DNA of 64,000 bases, from assembly GCA_900473745.1 (NCBI GenBank), contig UCMW01000006.1:124001-188000 (forward strand). The letters run 5' to 3'. Source of the stretch: Hyphomicrobiales bacterium. GTDB taxonomy: Bacteria; Pseudomonadota; Alphaproteobacteria; Rhizobiales; Rhizobiaceae. Below, in pieces: positions 8,343-17,392 of the stretch; within the stretch, counting starts at the first letter, position 1; each line of letters opens with the position of its first letter. The position numbers were made by a program, and so were the translations under genes. Below the pieces are notes generated by a model that was given only the letters and a program-made list of their open reading frames with translations, searched no databases and was not told the DNA's origin.

Positions 8343-8645
8343 GGCAGGATAGGAAGCGTGCAGCGTTTGAAATCGACGGTTGGACCCGCTGGCTCTGCCG
8401 TCTCCCCATCACGCCGTCTTGGCATGCTTATCTCGTCTGCGGGCATCGAAGCTGAAGTCGGGCAGGCATCTCCCGTAGCCTTGCTGTGTAGATTGTCCAA
8501 GTAAGCTCCAACGTTTTAACGAAGCTATCTTTGCCCAGTCACAACAACCACGCAGTCTGGCTGGAGCCTTGCTCGGTTTGATTCTACCAGGAAATTCCGT
8601 CTTCTGATGGCCTTCGGGCAAGTCTGCAAACATGATGTCGGCAGG
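8343..8645. other. about 300 bp without a recognisable gene
   Basis: Apart from the promoter at its left end, this stretch between the NTase and the amidohydrolase shows only short frames without family resemblance. Confidence 0.45.
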
Positions 8646-10013
8646 CTAAAAACGGCCATCCAGGACATGGGCCTTTCCGGCTATGAAGACATGCCGGACC
8701 TTGGAGACATTGTGCAGGTCTGTGATGACGATATCTGCCCTTTTGCCGGGTGCAATCAGCCCGCGATCTCCAAAAATCTCAGGAAAGACACGTGCAACAT
8801 TCCCTGTCGCAAGTGCCACAACCTGGGGCAGGGTTTGTGCGCTCACCCTCGTCATCCTGTGAAGGGCTGATGGGATCGTGTCCCAGTCGCCCCCGGCATA
8901 GTCGGTCGAGATCGTGTCCACGAGGCAAGCTTCGACCAGGGCGTCGAGATTGTCGGGGTGATTGCGAAACCGCGTATCGATCACATCGAGTGTCGAAACG
9001 TCGATCGTGACGCCGAGAGCCTTGAGTTGACGTGCGGTCTCGACGGCCTCATCGGGCAGAAATGATGGATGATTGGCATGGGCGGCGATCATCCGCATAT
9101 TCGGCAGGCGTCTCTTGAGTGAGATGAGCGTCGCGGCGGTCGGTGCGGCAAGATGAAAGATCGCAGGAAGCCCGAAGGCGGTGGCAGCCTCGGCAATCTC
9201 CTCGATGCCTAGAAGCGCGTTCTTGACCGGAGCAAGCACCCTTTCTTCAATCAGACTTCGAAGCTCCTGTATTGCTATTCGGTCTTGAAGATGCGCTTCA
9301 TCAACCAGGTTCATCAGCTCCGCCTCGCTTGCGGTCGCTAGACCGTCCAGTCTGCGTCCGAGGACCGCCTCCTTAAGCCGCCTTGCCATCACGACGGTGA
9401 TCCGCTGACCCGTCCGCTCCTCGACCGCATCTGGAATGAAGCGGTAGTCCTGCGCGCCACCGCCGAGTGTCTGGCCGCCACCTGCCTCGCCCAAGACCCG
9501 GCAGCCTGCCTGGACGAGATCTTCGATACGTGCGGACCTGTGGCGAGGGGAAAGACCGCTGCCATCGATCTGGTCCGCCGCCGAAATCGAATGCGGCGTG
9601 TGGGCGCTCGTCATGTAGATGTCCATGGGATGCGGGGCGAGAATACCGTCACGCTCGTCCATCATGGCAAGACCACAGACATTGATCAGCGAGGTCGTGC
9701 CCGACAGAAGATGTCGATTGCGCTGCCATTCAACCTCTGTCGACGGCAGCGGTTGTGAGCCACTCGGCATGGAGGGGCCGAGAATGGTCGCATGGGCGTG
9801 TCCGTTGATGAAGCCTGGCAACATCAGTGAACCACTGGTCGCGAGCACCGCCTCACCCTCCACGCATTCCTGAATGCCGGGCATGACGTCTGCAATCAGA
9901 CCCTTGCGGATGCGGATGGACGCACATTCCAGGAAGGTCCGCCCGTCACCTGTGACGAGGCTTCCGCCACGCATCAGGATGCGATCGCCAATCGGTTCAA
10001 TCCTCGTCACCAT
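8646..10013 (-). CDS. amidohydrolase family protein
   Basis: A 455-residue metal-dependent hydrolase with the composite layout of the amidohydrolase superfamily: an N-terminal beta-sandwich, then PGFINGHAHAT with metal ligands His72 and His74, later His in AIFHLAA and AAHANHP, and the C-terminal sandwich strand IAPGKRADIVITDL. Such enzymes open cyclic or linear amides, or deaminate rings; the substrate is unknown. The ATG at 10013 is chosen because it overlaps the 3' end of the upstream regulator gene by 17 bp and matches the usual family N-terminus; upstream in-frame starts would lie inside that gene. The overlap suggests the regulator and the enzyme form one transcript. Confidence 0.87.
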   Translation of the reverse strand: MVTRIEPIGDRILMRGGSLVTGDGRTFLECASIRIRKGLIADVMPGIQECVEGEAVLATSGSLMLPGFINGHAHATILGPSMPSGSQPLPSTEVEWQRNRHLLSGTTSLINVCGLAMMDERDGILAPHPMDIYMTSAHTPHSISAADQIDGSGLSPRHRSARIEDLVQAGCRVLGEAGGGQTLGGGAQDYRFIPDAVEERTGQRITVVMARRLKEAVLGRRLDGLATASEAELMNLVDEAHLQDRIAIQELRSLIEERVLAPVKNALLGIEEIAEAATAFGLPAIFHLAAPTAATLISLKRRLPNMRMIAAHANHPSFLPDEAVETARQLKALGVTIDVSTLDVIDTRFRNHPDNLDALVEACLVDTISTDYAGGDWDTIPSALHRMTRVSAQTLPQVVALATGNVARVFPEIFGDRGLIAPGKRADIVITDLHNVSKVRHVFIAGKAHVLDGRF

Positions 10014-10746
10014 GGGCCTTTTCCTCCGGTCGTGACATCTCGGTATCATCGAGCGCATAGCCGCTTCCACGCACGGTCCGGATCAGGTTTCCTCCACCAT
10101 GTCCCATCAAGCGTCGCCTGAGCCGCCCGACATGGACGTTGACCGTGCGTGGTTCGACAAAGATCCCCTTCGGCCAGGCTCCGGCAATCAGTGCCTTGCG
10201 CGAAAGGACGATCATCGGGTTTTGCGCGAAAAAGACGAGCAGTTCGAACTCGATCCGGGTCAATCGGATCTCCCTGCCTCCGCGTCGCACTCGACGGCCC
10301 CGCATGTCGATTTCGACATCCCGAAACGAAATCAGAGAAACGTCATGCGCATTCGATTGCCGCGACTTGCGCCAGACGGCAGAAACGATGGCCCCAGGTT
10401 CCACCGGCCGCACCAAGCCCTCGTCCATGCCGGCTGCAAGGAAATCCGGATAGACATCGAGTGTGTCCGTGCTGAAGAGAACGACGATCCGGCCGCCCGT
10501 TCCGTCCATTTCTTCCCGTATCGCTTTGCAGATCTCAATGGCCTCTTCAAGCTGGCCGTCGATGAGGGCGGCGGCCGCCTGCCGCCCAACAATCCGCTCC
10601 AGCGCATCCTGTTTCGTGACAGCTATTTCGACCGTCAGGCCCTCCCCTTCCAGGAGATGCCGGAGAAAAAGAGAAAGCTCTGCTGCGGCGGAACAGACAA
10701 CAACCAGGGGTGCGCCACTGAGCGCCGCGCCTTGCCGTTTTTCCAT
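9997..10746 (-). CDS. PhoB/OmpR-type winged-helix regulator with atypical receiver
   Basis: A 249-residue response regulator-like protein. The C-terminal winged helix is clear: IRLTRIEFELLVFFAQNP, the recognition helix region VEPRTVNVHVGRLRRRL, and the wing LIRTVRGSGYAL. The receiver half is divergent. The paired acidic residues at the end of strand 1 are absent (LVVVCSAAAE), the presumed phospho-Asp is in AALIDG, and the usual Lys-Pro reads VRPVE. It may therefore act without phosphorylation. Start at 10746; a longer frame to 10803 exists. It overlaps the amidohydrolase gene, so it likely controls that operon. It is divergent from a second atypical regulator at 11013. Confidence 0.85.
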   Translation of the reverse strand: MEKRQGAALSGAPLVVVCSAAAELSLFLRHLLEGEGLTVEIAVTKQDALERIVGRQAAAALIDGQLEEAIEICKAIREEMDGTGGRIVVLFSTDTLDVYPDFLAAGMDEGLVRPVEPGAIVSAVWRKSRQSNAHDVSLISFRDVEIDMRGRRVRRGGREIRLTRIEFELLVFFAQNPMIVLSRKALIAGAWPKGIFVEPRTVNVHVGRLRRRLMGHGGGNLIRTVRGSGYALDDTEMSRPEEKAHGDED

Positions 10747-11012
10747 GAACAGGCCTCGATTTCCTGTTTGGTCTCGACACCAGAATGGCACCGTCGGCGC
10801 CATGGTTCAAATGCCAAGTCGCAGATCCTTATGAAGAATTGTTGCTGACCTCTTTCGGCGCCGCACTAGCAGATTTGTCACTTGGCAAGCTGGCTGGAAA
10901 CAGTACCAATTGTGATCGTGCGCGCTCAGGTTGAGGTTGCGCGGTGTCAGTCGACGCTGATTGCCGAAGCCATCAGGAGCCGGACGCGATATCGAGCATG
11001 AAAGGCTGTCCC

Positions 11013-11813
11013 ATGGCAAAATCCAGATCCTGGCTGGTCTCGGGCGCGGGAGGTGTCGAGGACCAAAGGCGCGCCGAGCTGATATTGCTCGCGCCCAACG
11101 ACGAGGCGAGCCGCCGGATTGTTGACGTTCTGCGAGGCGAGCATGCCGTCAGGCTCGTCTCGAAGATTGCCGCCATGCGCTCGGCTCTTGCCGCGCGCGG
11201 CGCCGATCTCCTTATGCTCGACCGCTCGGCCCTCATCGATGAGGACATGACCCATATATGCCGCAGCATTCGTCTCACCAGTTCGGTCGCCATCGTCATC
11301 CTGGACGGTTCGGATGATCCTGACTATCGCATACGAGTGCTCGAAGCGGGTGCCGATGATTGCTTTTCAGGAATGCTTGGCATGCGTGAGATAAAGGCGC
11401 GCGTGGCAGGGTTGTTGAGGCGGGCCGCATTTGGAGCAGGCGCGCTTTCGATGGGCAGCATCTTGCGGTTTGCAGGCTGGTCGATTGATCCCCACCGGCG
11501 TCTTCTGACGGATCCCGGCGGCCGGCATATCGACCTGACAGCTGCGGAATTTGATCTCCTTTGGGCCTTTTGCCGCAATAGCGGCAAGACGCTCTCCAGA
11601 CGCACACTCCTGACCTTCACACGGGTCGGCGCGGCAAACCCCGTGGAACGCAGTATTGACGTCCATATCAGTCGGCTTCGACGCAAGATCGAGCCTGATC
11701 CCCATCGCCCGGTCCTGCTGAAGACAGTCCGGCTTGGTGGCTATGTCTTCACACCACCCGTGGAGGCCGATCTCTTGCCCGATGAGCGCAGCGGTCGCGA
11801 CCCTGACCGCTGA
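11013..11813 (+). CDS. OmpR-family winged-helix regulator with degenerate receiver
   Basis: A 266-residue regulator. The DNA-binding domain includes HIDLTAAEFDLLWAFCRNSGKTLSRRTLL, then VERSIDVHISRLRRKIEPDP and LLKTVRLGGYVF, all typical of OmpR/PhoB winged helices. In the receiver the Asp in LLMLDRS fits the phosphorylation site, but the acidic pocket (LILLAPNDE) and the conserved Lys (DCFSGMLG in place of a KPF-type motif) are lost. The ATG at 11013 has AAAGG 8 bp upstream; 10998 and 10944 are alternatives. It is divergent from the regulator at 9997-10746 with a 266-bp shared promoter region. No sensor kinase is adjacent. Confidence 0.83.
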   Translation: MAKSRSWLVSGAGGVEDQRRAELILLAPNDEASRRIVDVLRGEHAVRLVSKIAAMRSALAARGADLLMLDRSALIDEDMTHICRSIRLTSSVAIVILDGSDDPDYRIRVLEAGADDCFSGMLGMREIKARVAGLLRRAAFGAGALSMGSILRFAGWSIDPHRRLLTDPGGRHIDLTAAEFDLLWAFCRNSGKTLSRRTLLTFTRVGAANPVERSIDVHISRLRRKIEPDPHRPVLLKTVRLGGYVFTPPVEADLLPDERSGRDPDR

Positions 11814-12081
11814 CCGGCGCTCGGCATCAGCTTCGGCAAATTTCGCCAAATGGCGTGAAAAGGACGGCAAATATTAAGTTTTGTGTCTTTTATCACCAAA
11901 AAGTTGCACGGGCCTCCGCAGCGGATATAACTTCCATTCATAATAATTGCGTGTGACACTATTGTGTGCCGGTCGTATTTTTCGCCGGAAGATATCCATC
12001 AAATTCAAATCGGTCCGCATTGCGTCGGTCGTCTTCTGTGACGGCCGGCATCTGACGATCATTGCAAAAGGGATCCCTGAC

Positions 12082-12798
12082 ATGAGGAAAAAGCATCCGT
12101 TTGATCCGCTGATAGAGGCCATCATCACCGCGCGCAGTCCCGATGCACTCGGCGAGGCTCTTGAGAGATTCGCCCAGAGCCATGGCTTTGCCTATTTTGC
12201 CTATCTGCGTCTGGATGGCAGCCAGTGGAAGGCGGTTTCGAACTACCCGTCCGATTGGCTGGACCGCTACTATTCGCAGAATTTCAGTCGGATCGACCCC
12301 ATTGTCCGCGCCGTCAAGCGAGGCGCTCATCCGTTCTGCTGGTCGCTATACGATACCGTACTCAATCGTGAGCGGCCGGAGGTGATTGCCTTTCGTGACG
12401 AGGCAATTGCCCATGGCATCGTGGCGGGTCTGTCGATCCCGATCCGGGTCGGCTTCAGTCATCAGGCGGTGCTGACCTTCGCCTCCTCCGATACCGGATG
12501 TCTGAAGGACGCGGTCACGATGGATATCGTCGAGGCGGCTTCGGCTGCTGCCATGCTGCATTTTGCCTTCTCCATGCGCAGAAACCGCTGGTCTCGTGCG
12601 TCCGCCGGCGATCTGAATAATTTTGAAGCGACATGCTTGCGCTGGGTGGCCGAAGGCAAGACGCTGCACGATGTCGCTGACCTCCTCGAGGAAAAGTATT
12701 CGAAGGTCCGCGTGTCGGTCGACAGGGCAAAGGGCAAGCTCGATGCGGTGACGCTGCAGCAGGCAACGGCGGTCGCCGCACGTCTGATGCTGATTTGA
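12082..12798 (+). CDS. traR: TraR-like LuxR-family quorum-sensing transcription factor
   Basis: A 238-residue regulator, the same size as Ti-plasmid TraR (234 aa). The N-terminal autoinducer-binding domain has the diagnostic NYPSDWLDRYYSQNFSRIDPIV block, in which the Trp, Tyr and Asp line the acyl-homoserine-lactone pocket. The C-terminal LuxR HTH reads LRWVAEGKTLHDVADLLEEKYSKVRVSVDRAKGKL. The frame is open from 11947, but the ATG at 12082 has an AAAGGG site upstream and matches the family N-terminus. It is convergent with trbI. It should bind the signal made by the traI product and activate the traI-trb operon, and perhaps repABC. The antiactivator gene traM is not in the window. Confidence 0.9.
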   Translation: MRKKHPFDPLIEAIITARSPDALGEALERFAQSHGFAYFAYLRLDGSQWKAVSNYPSDWLDRYYSQNFSRIDPIVRAVKRGAHPFCWSLYDTVLNRERPEVIAFRDEAIAHGIVAGLSIPIRVGFSHQAVLTFASSDTGCLKDAVTMDIVEAASAAAMLHFAFSMRRNRWSRASAGDLNNFEATCLRWVAEGKTLHDVADLLEEKYSKVRVSVDRAKGKLDAVTLQQATAVAARLMLI

Positions 12799-12808
12799 GA
12801 CCAGCCAG

Positions 12809-12835
12809 CCATGGCCGCTCATCTTGCGGCCCTGG
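12809..12835. terminator. hairpin between convergent traR and trbI
   Basis: A GC-rich dyad with arms CCATGGCCGC and GCGGCCCTGG (one mismatch) around a 7-nt loop lies in the 60-bp gap between the two convergent stops. There is no clear T-run, so it would be a weak or factor-dependent bidirectional terminator. Confidence 0.45.
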
Positions 12836-12858
12836 TCGCCCTCACGCTGATCGGATCC

Positions 12859-14187
12859 TCAGCCAAATACGAGATCCTGATCAACCAGAATGTTGAAACG
12901 GTAACCAGGTCGGATCGACAGCGTCGGCTGGACATCGAGGTTCTTCGAAATGGTCCTTTCCGCCAGTCGCCCGAAGGTTTCGCTGAAGCTGCGCCGTGCC
13001 GCATCGGATGCGTTAGTCTCACCAAAGCTTCGATTGTCGGGAAGTGCCAGATCCATTCCAGTCCCGATCAGTGCGACAAGCGCGGCCGTCCCAAAGGTGC
13101 GCAGCAGATGCCGGTCGATCCGGTCCCTGAAGCCCGCCTGCCCTTCCTGATCGATGCCGGCCATGGAGCCGATATCAAGGCTTTGTCCGTTCGCAAGCAC
13201 GATATCGGTCCAGACGACCAGGATGCGCGACTGGCCGTGGGACACTTTCGAATCGTAGCGGCCGACGAGCCGCGATCCTTGCGGAATGAGCAGGTGCCGG
13301 CCGGTCGCACTGTCATAGACGTTCTGGCTGACCTGGGCGAGAATGCGTCCGGGAAGGTCAGCATTGATGCCTGTCAGCAGCATGGCCGGGATGACAGAGC
13401 CTCGGCTGAGCGTCAGGGGCGAACCCCGTTCCTTAATGCCAGCGCCTGCGGCCCCTCGGCTTTTGCCCGCATCGAGGAAGGCTTGTTTCTGCCCCTGCCC
13501 GTTCGGGTCACTAAGACCGGAACCTTGGGCCCCTATCGCGTCGGCAGCAGCGATGATGCGCGCATCCAGGCCGTCGCCCGCGGAAGCCCTGCTGCGTCGG
13601 TCTGCACCATGTCCCAAAGCCGGGTTGGAGGAGAGAGCGGCCGCAGTCGAGGTATCGATACGCAGGGGCGAGGCGCGCGCGCCGTCCGCCCTCTGCATCC
13701 GCGCCATCGCCTGGCGGTGACGCTCGTTCAGCATCTGCTCCTCATGTTCGCGTTTCAGCCTTTCCCGCCACAGATTCTCGTCTTCCTCGAGCCGTCGCGG
13801 CGAATTGCTGGCCGGCTGACTGACGGGTCGAGGATTTGCGGTCGGTTCAGGCCTGGGCGCCGCGATCACCTGAGGTTCTTCCATAGCTGGCGGGCGCATC
13901 TCGACCGGCGGGTTTTCCCCGATGATCCCGTCGCTGACACCGCGTTTCAGGTTGTCGGCAAAACTCGATGCCGGACCTCTGTCGTCAATTGCTTCCCCCG
14001 GCGCTCCGTTGCGCCAGAGGCCGCGGGCCGAGAGACCGAAGATCACCGCCGCAATGACCAGGAGGATGACGCCAAGGGCCAGAAAGACGGGCAGACGGTT
14101 CAGTCGTCTGATCTCGGCGTGTTGGTCCGCTCCCGGCTTGCCCCTCATGATATGGGGGGCGCCCAAAAGTTGATGACCGTCGCTCAT
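12859..14187 (-). CDS. trbI: TrbI, VirB10-like core-complex protein of the conjugative type IV secretion system
   Basis: A 442-residue protein. A single N-terminal membrane segment (about residues 31-54, FLALGVILLVIAAVIFGL) is followed by a proline-rich periplasmic linker with a charged coiled stretch (LEEDENLWRERLKREHEEQ), then the conserved TrbI/VirB10 beta-barrel domain: GSVIPAMLLTGINADLPGRILAQVSQNVYDSATGRHLLIPQGSRLVGRYDS. VirB10-type proteins span both membranes and gate the channel in response to ATPase energy. It is the last gene of the trb operon and its start overlaps the trbH stop by 4 bp. It looks intact. Confidence 0.95.
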   Translation of the reverse strand: MSDGHQLLGAPHIMRGKPGADQHAEIRRLNRLPVFLALGVILLVIAAVIFGLSARGLWRNGAPGEAIDDRGPASSFADNLKRGVSDGIIGENPPVEMRPPAMEEPQVIAAPRPEPTANPRPVSQPASNSPRRLEEDENLWRERLKREHEEQMLNERHRQAMARMQRADGARASPLRIDTSTAAALSSNPALGHGADRRSRASAGDGLDARIIAAADAIGAQGSGLSDPNGQGQKQAFLDAGKSRGAAGAGIKERGSPLTLSRGSVIPAMLLTGINADLPGRILAQVSQNVYDSATGRHLLIPQGSRLVGRYDSKVSHGQSRILVVWTDIVLANGQSLDIGSMAGIDQEGQAGFRDRIDRHLLRTFGTAALVALIGTGMDLALPDNRSFGETNASDAARRSFSETFGRLAERTISKNLDVQPTLSIRPGYRFNILVDQDLVFG

Positions 14188-14669
14188 GACGAGGCTCCTC
14201 CGGTTATTGTCTCCACGAGAAGTGGACCCGCTGGAAGGACGCTGCCCGATTGAACGGGATCTCGATTTCCATCGTGACGGGAGCCGCCCTGCCTGTAGAC
14301 CTTGGAGAGGCGGTGCGACGGCGTGGACAGACGCACCAGGAGATCGCCTTCAACTTCGGCGCTCCAGATCCGGAGCTGGATTGCGTCTTTTCCCTGATCG
14401 TCGTTGTCGCCTGAGCGATAGCCCTGGCGAACCAGCGCCTCACTGAGGGCGTAGGACAGGGGCTGAGTCTCATCTGCCCCGAACGCAATCTCCGATCCCT
14501 GGGGAATGAAGGGGGCAAGATCGCCTGACAGATCAGACGCGATCGATGCCGCAATGGCGGGGTTGCGAAGCGCGCCTTCTTCGCGGTTCTCATCACCGTC
14601 TCGCCCACTTGTTGCCTGGCAGCTGCAAAGGACCAGGGCCACGAACAGAAATCCTGCTGACTGGTTCAT
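14184..14669 (-). CDS. trbH: TrbH, putative VirB7-like outer-membrane lipoprotein
   Basis: A 161-residue protein beginning with a lipoprotein-type signal peptide (MNQSAGFLFVALVLCSC), so it is probably lipidated on one of the two Cys residues and anchored in the outer membrane. Length and position between trbG and trbI match TrbH of Ti and rhizobial plasmids. The ATG at 14669 directly precedes the signal peptide and lies 1 bp after the end of trbG; a longer frame to 14744 would be inside trbG. It probably stabilises the TrbG-TrbI outer-membrane core. Confidence 0.87.
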   Translation of the reverse strand: MNQSAGFLFVALVLCSCQATSGRDGDENREEGALRNPAIAASIASDLSGDLAPFIPQGSEIAFGADETQPLSYALSEALVRQGYRSGDNDDQGKDAIQLRIWSAEVEGDLLVRLSTPSHRLSKVYRQGGSRHDGNRDPVQSGSVLPAGPLLVETITGGASS

Positions 14670-14670
14670 G

Positions 14671-15495
14671 TCATCCGCCTCTTTTGATGGTGATCTTTTG
14701 CTGCCGCCAGCCAACGCCGGAGATGAGGACGGCGCGCTCGACATGATGGTCGATGATCATCATGTCCTTGTTAACTCGGTAATTGACAAGTTGCCTCTGT
14801 CCCTCCGAGAGGAGGAAGAGAACCGGCATTTCCTGGCCCGAGACTGCGGAAGGAAACTGGATGTAGGTTTTCTGGCCATCGGAATAGACCCGTTTGGGAC
14901 GCCATCTCGCTGATCCGGTGATCCGGTAGGTGAAATCAAGACGGGAGGCAGAGGGTTGGGCGCTGCCGTCCTGAAGCCTGGCATTGACCGTCGCCAGATC
15001 GGCGGATAGCGGATTGGGATAGGAGAAGCCGACACGTGCCATGTATCGGCTTTCATGCGATCGAAGCCGGATATGGTAAGTCCGTTTCGATGTGGTGACG
15101 ATCATCGAGGTATGGAGCCCAGGCTCGGTTGGCCTGACGATCAGATGGATCGTCTCGCCCCTGCCCTCCCCCGAGCTTGCAGCCTCCACGCTCCAGCGAA
15201 CGCTGTCGCCCAGAAGCACATCCTTGATGCTTTCCTGGGCTTCCAGTTCGATGTCGCAGACCTGCAAGGGAGCACAGATGATCGAGGGCTGACCCTGACC
15301 ATAGAGGAAGACGACCTTGCCCTCTGCGCCGCTTGTGACGATCCCGCTGCCCTTCTGCCACTCGCCCGACTGATGCGTCGCCTTCAATTCATCAGGCGTC
15401 ATTTGCTGGCCATATCCGTCTCTCGAACTTCCCATCGCCAAGATGAGCATGGCGAGGAAAAGGCCGGTCGGATCCTGTCTCATCCCGTAGTTCAT
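14671..15495 (-). CDS. trbG: TrbG, VirB9-like core-complex protein
   Basis: A 274-residue VirB9/TrbG/CagX-family protein with an N-terminal signal peptide (GLFLAMLILAMGSSRDGYG). The family's N-terminal domain has VVFLYGQGQPSIICAPLQVCDIEL and the C-terminal domain has FTYRITGSARWRPKRVYSDGQKTYIQFPS, a classical CagX motif. It would form the outer-membrane ring with TrbI and TrbH. The ATG at 15495 is preferred over 15534, since the longer form would overlap trbF without adding signal-peptide features. Confidence 0.94.
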   Translation of the reverse strand: MNYGMRQDPTGLFLAMLILAMGSSRDGYGQQMTPDELKATHQSGEWQKGSGIVTSGAEGKVVFLYGQGQPSIICAPLQVCDIELEAQESIKDVLLGDSVRWSVEAASSGEGRGETIHLIVRPTEPGLHTSMIVTTSKRTYHIRLRSHESRYMARVGFSYPNPLSADLATVNARLQDGSAQPSASRLDFTYRITGSARWRPKRVYSDGQKTYIQFPSAVSGQEMPVLFLLSEGQRQLVNYRVNKDMMIIDHHVERAVLISGVGWRQQKITIKRGG

Positions 15496-15530
15496 GATTG
15501 CTCTCCGTCTGCTGCTTGGGGTCATCCGGT

Positions 15531-16196
15531 TCAAAGCTGCGCCGTCCAGTCGAAGTCACGCACATAAAGGCCGATCGGGTTCAGCCTGATCACGGCTTCA
15601 TCCTGCGGTTTCGTGAGCGTCACCGTCGCAATGCCGCGAAATCTGCGAGTGCCCGTTTCCCGGCCCCGGCGATCCCTTTCGAATTCGGTCCAGTCGATCT
15701 GCCAGGTGCGCTCGGAGAGCGAGACGATGTTGGATACCTCGACGGCGACCGTCAGTCGCTTGGCGGCCTCGAACGGGGAATTGGCACGAAACCATCCGTT
15801 GATCTTCTCGGTCGACGGATCCGAGGCTCTCAAGAGCGCATAGGTGCGGTCGATATATCGCTTCTGCACGACCGCATCGGGCGTGACCGAACGAAAGCTC
15901 GCCACGAAATTGGCAAGGGTCGCACGGACCACACGCTGGTCGGCATATTCGATCTGTTCGGGCACGCCGACCGCAACCGGGCTGCCCAGCCGGTCGACCT
16001 CGACGATATAGGGAATGATGCGGCTCTGCTGGCTGAGGAAGAGAGCGTAGCCAAAGCCGAGCGTCGCAAGAGCAAGGCTCAGGACCGCCACCATTCGCCA
16101 GGCCCTGGCTTCGCGCACGAAGCCGCCATAGCGTTCGTTCCATTCCATACGACCGGCAAGATAGGGATTGTCCGGATGGCGTTTCCGTTCGGTCAT
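15531..16196 (-). CDS. trbF: TrbF, VirB8-like inner-membrane assembly factor
   Basis: A 221-residue bitopic protein with a short cytoplasmic N-terminus ([22 protein letters not shown]), one membrane helix near residues 34-55, and a periplasmic VirB8 domain ([18 protein letters not shown], then [10 protein letters not shown]). TrbF/VirB8 proteins nucleate the secretion channel at the inner membrane. Its start overlaps the trbL stop by 4 bp. It appears complete. Confidence 0.94.
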   Translation of the reverse strand: MTERKRHPDNPYLAGRMEWNERYGGFVREARAWRMVAVLSLALATLGFGYALFLSQQSRIIPYIVEVDRLGSPVAVGVPEQIEYADQRVVRATLANFVASFRSVTPDAVVQKRYIDRTYALLRASDPSTEKINGWFRANSPFEAAKRLTVAVEVSNIVSLSERTWQIDWTEFERDRRGRETGTRRFRGIATVTLTKPQDEAVIRLNPIGLYVRDFDWTAQL

Positions 16197-17392
16197 GGTG
16201 AAGTCTCCTTACCTCTGGTCTGCGAGGGCCCTGAGCGAAGCTTCTCGTTTGCAAGACCGAGGAGCGAGGCATGGCTGGCGCCTGGTACTGCGATCAATTT
16301 GTCGCGGGCAGCCGAACCCAGCGCCCGGGCCGTCTGGCCGGCACCCGCAGACAGCCCCGCCATGGCAGCACGGACAAGCGAAGCGCCGCCGGCCCTGGCC
16401 GACGTTGCAGCGCTTGCCCCCCGTTGTGCGCCCGCCGCCGCCAGAAAGGCGCCGCCCGATGCCATGGTGGTTGCCTGCATGCCATGCCGGATCGCTTCGC
16501 CACCCTGGGTGACCGAAACGCCCTGAACGACCCCTTGGACAATGCTTGGCACGTAGAGGGAGACAATGAAGACGACGACCGAGATGCCGGCAATCGAGAG
16601 GGTGGAAACCAGGGGGTCGCTTTCACTGACAGGGGCAGATGCCAGTCCAAGCAGGACCTCCGAGCCGATCCTGGCAATCATCACCAGCGCCATCAGCTTC
16701 ATGCCGACGGAAAAGGAATAGATCAGGTAACGGACCGAAAAATCCTTGGTGAAGGAGGAGCCGCCAAGACCGAGCATGATCATGCCGGCGAGAAGTCCGA
16801 CATACATCTCCACCATGACCGCTACGAAGATTGCGGCAACCAGCGAAAAGCAGATGACGACGACGCCCATCGCAATGACCGAGGCAATCGCCAGCGCATT
16901 GTCTTCGAAAACCCCGAAGCTTGCATGCTCGGACAAGGCCGAAGCGACCCTGATGCCGGCATCGAAAACCTCGGCCGGGGACGCCGATCCCTGACCCGCT
17001 CCGATCGCAAAGAGGCTGTCGACGACAGCCTGTGCAAAGGCCGGGCCCTGGTCGAGAACAAAGGCAAAGAAGCCAATGAAGAGGATGCGACGGACAAGCT
17101 CGGAAAACCAGCTGTCCAGCGATGCCGCAGCCAATGCGAGCCCTATTGCGGCAAGCCCGATCTCGATCGATGCAAGGATCCAGAAAAGTGAACGGGCGGC
17201 CTCCATGACCGTATCCTGCCAGTCGCGCGTTGCGACCATCACCTGGTTCTCAAGCTCGGTCAGGACCTCGCCCTGCTGTGCCCATGCCGCATCGCTGCAA
17301 CTCGAGATGATCATGGCTGCGATACAGGCAAGGACAAGCCGGAACGCGTTGGTCCGGACGGCATACATGTCTGTCGTCGATCCGCCGCTCAC
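16193..17392 (-). CDS. trbL: TrbL, VirB6-like polytopic channel protein
   Basis: A 399-residue protein with an N-terminal signal/anchor sequence and five or six hydrophobic segments between residues 60 and 290, then a long Ala/Gly-rich hydrophilic tail (about residues 305-399), as usual for TrbL. VirB6-type proteins form part of the inner-membrane DNA path. The GTG at 17392 overlaps the trbJ stop by 4 bp (GTGA), indicating coupling; an in-frame ATG follows eight codons later. In Ti plasmids trbK lies between trbJ and trbL; the direct overlap here leaves no room for it. Confidence 0.92.
   Translation of the reverse strand: MSGGSTTDMYAVRTNAFRLVLACIAAMIISSCSDAAWAQQGEVLTELENQVMVATRDWQDTVMEAARSLFWILASIEIGLAAIGLALAAASLDSWFSELVRRILFIGFFAFVLDQGPAFAQAVVDSLFAIGAGQGSASPAEVFDAGIRVASALSEHASFGVFEDNALAIASVIAMGVVVICFSLVAAIFVAVMVEMYVGLLAGMIMLGLGGSSFTKDFSVRYLIYSFSVGMKLMALVMIARIGSEVLLGLASAPVSESDPLVSTLSIAGISVVVFIVSLYVPSIVQGVVQGVSVTQGGEAIRHGMQATTMASGGAFLAAAGAQRGASAATSARAGGASLVRAAMAGLSAGAGQTARALGSAARDKLIAVPGASHASLLGLANEKLRSGPSQTRGKETSP

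Noticed and set aside
12811..14253. 480-aa plus-strand open frame over trbI
   Set aside because: Antisense shadow of trbI; no recognisable domain and no place in the trb operon.
15498..16526. 342-aa plus-strand open frame over trbF and trbL
   Set aside because: Antisense to two overlapping trb genes whose products are unmistakable.
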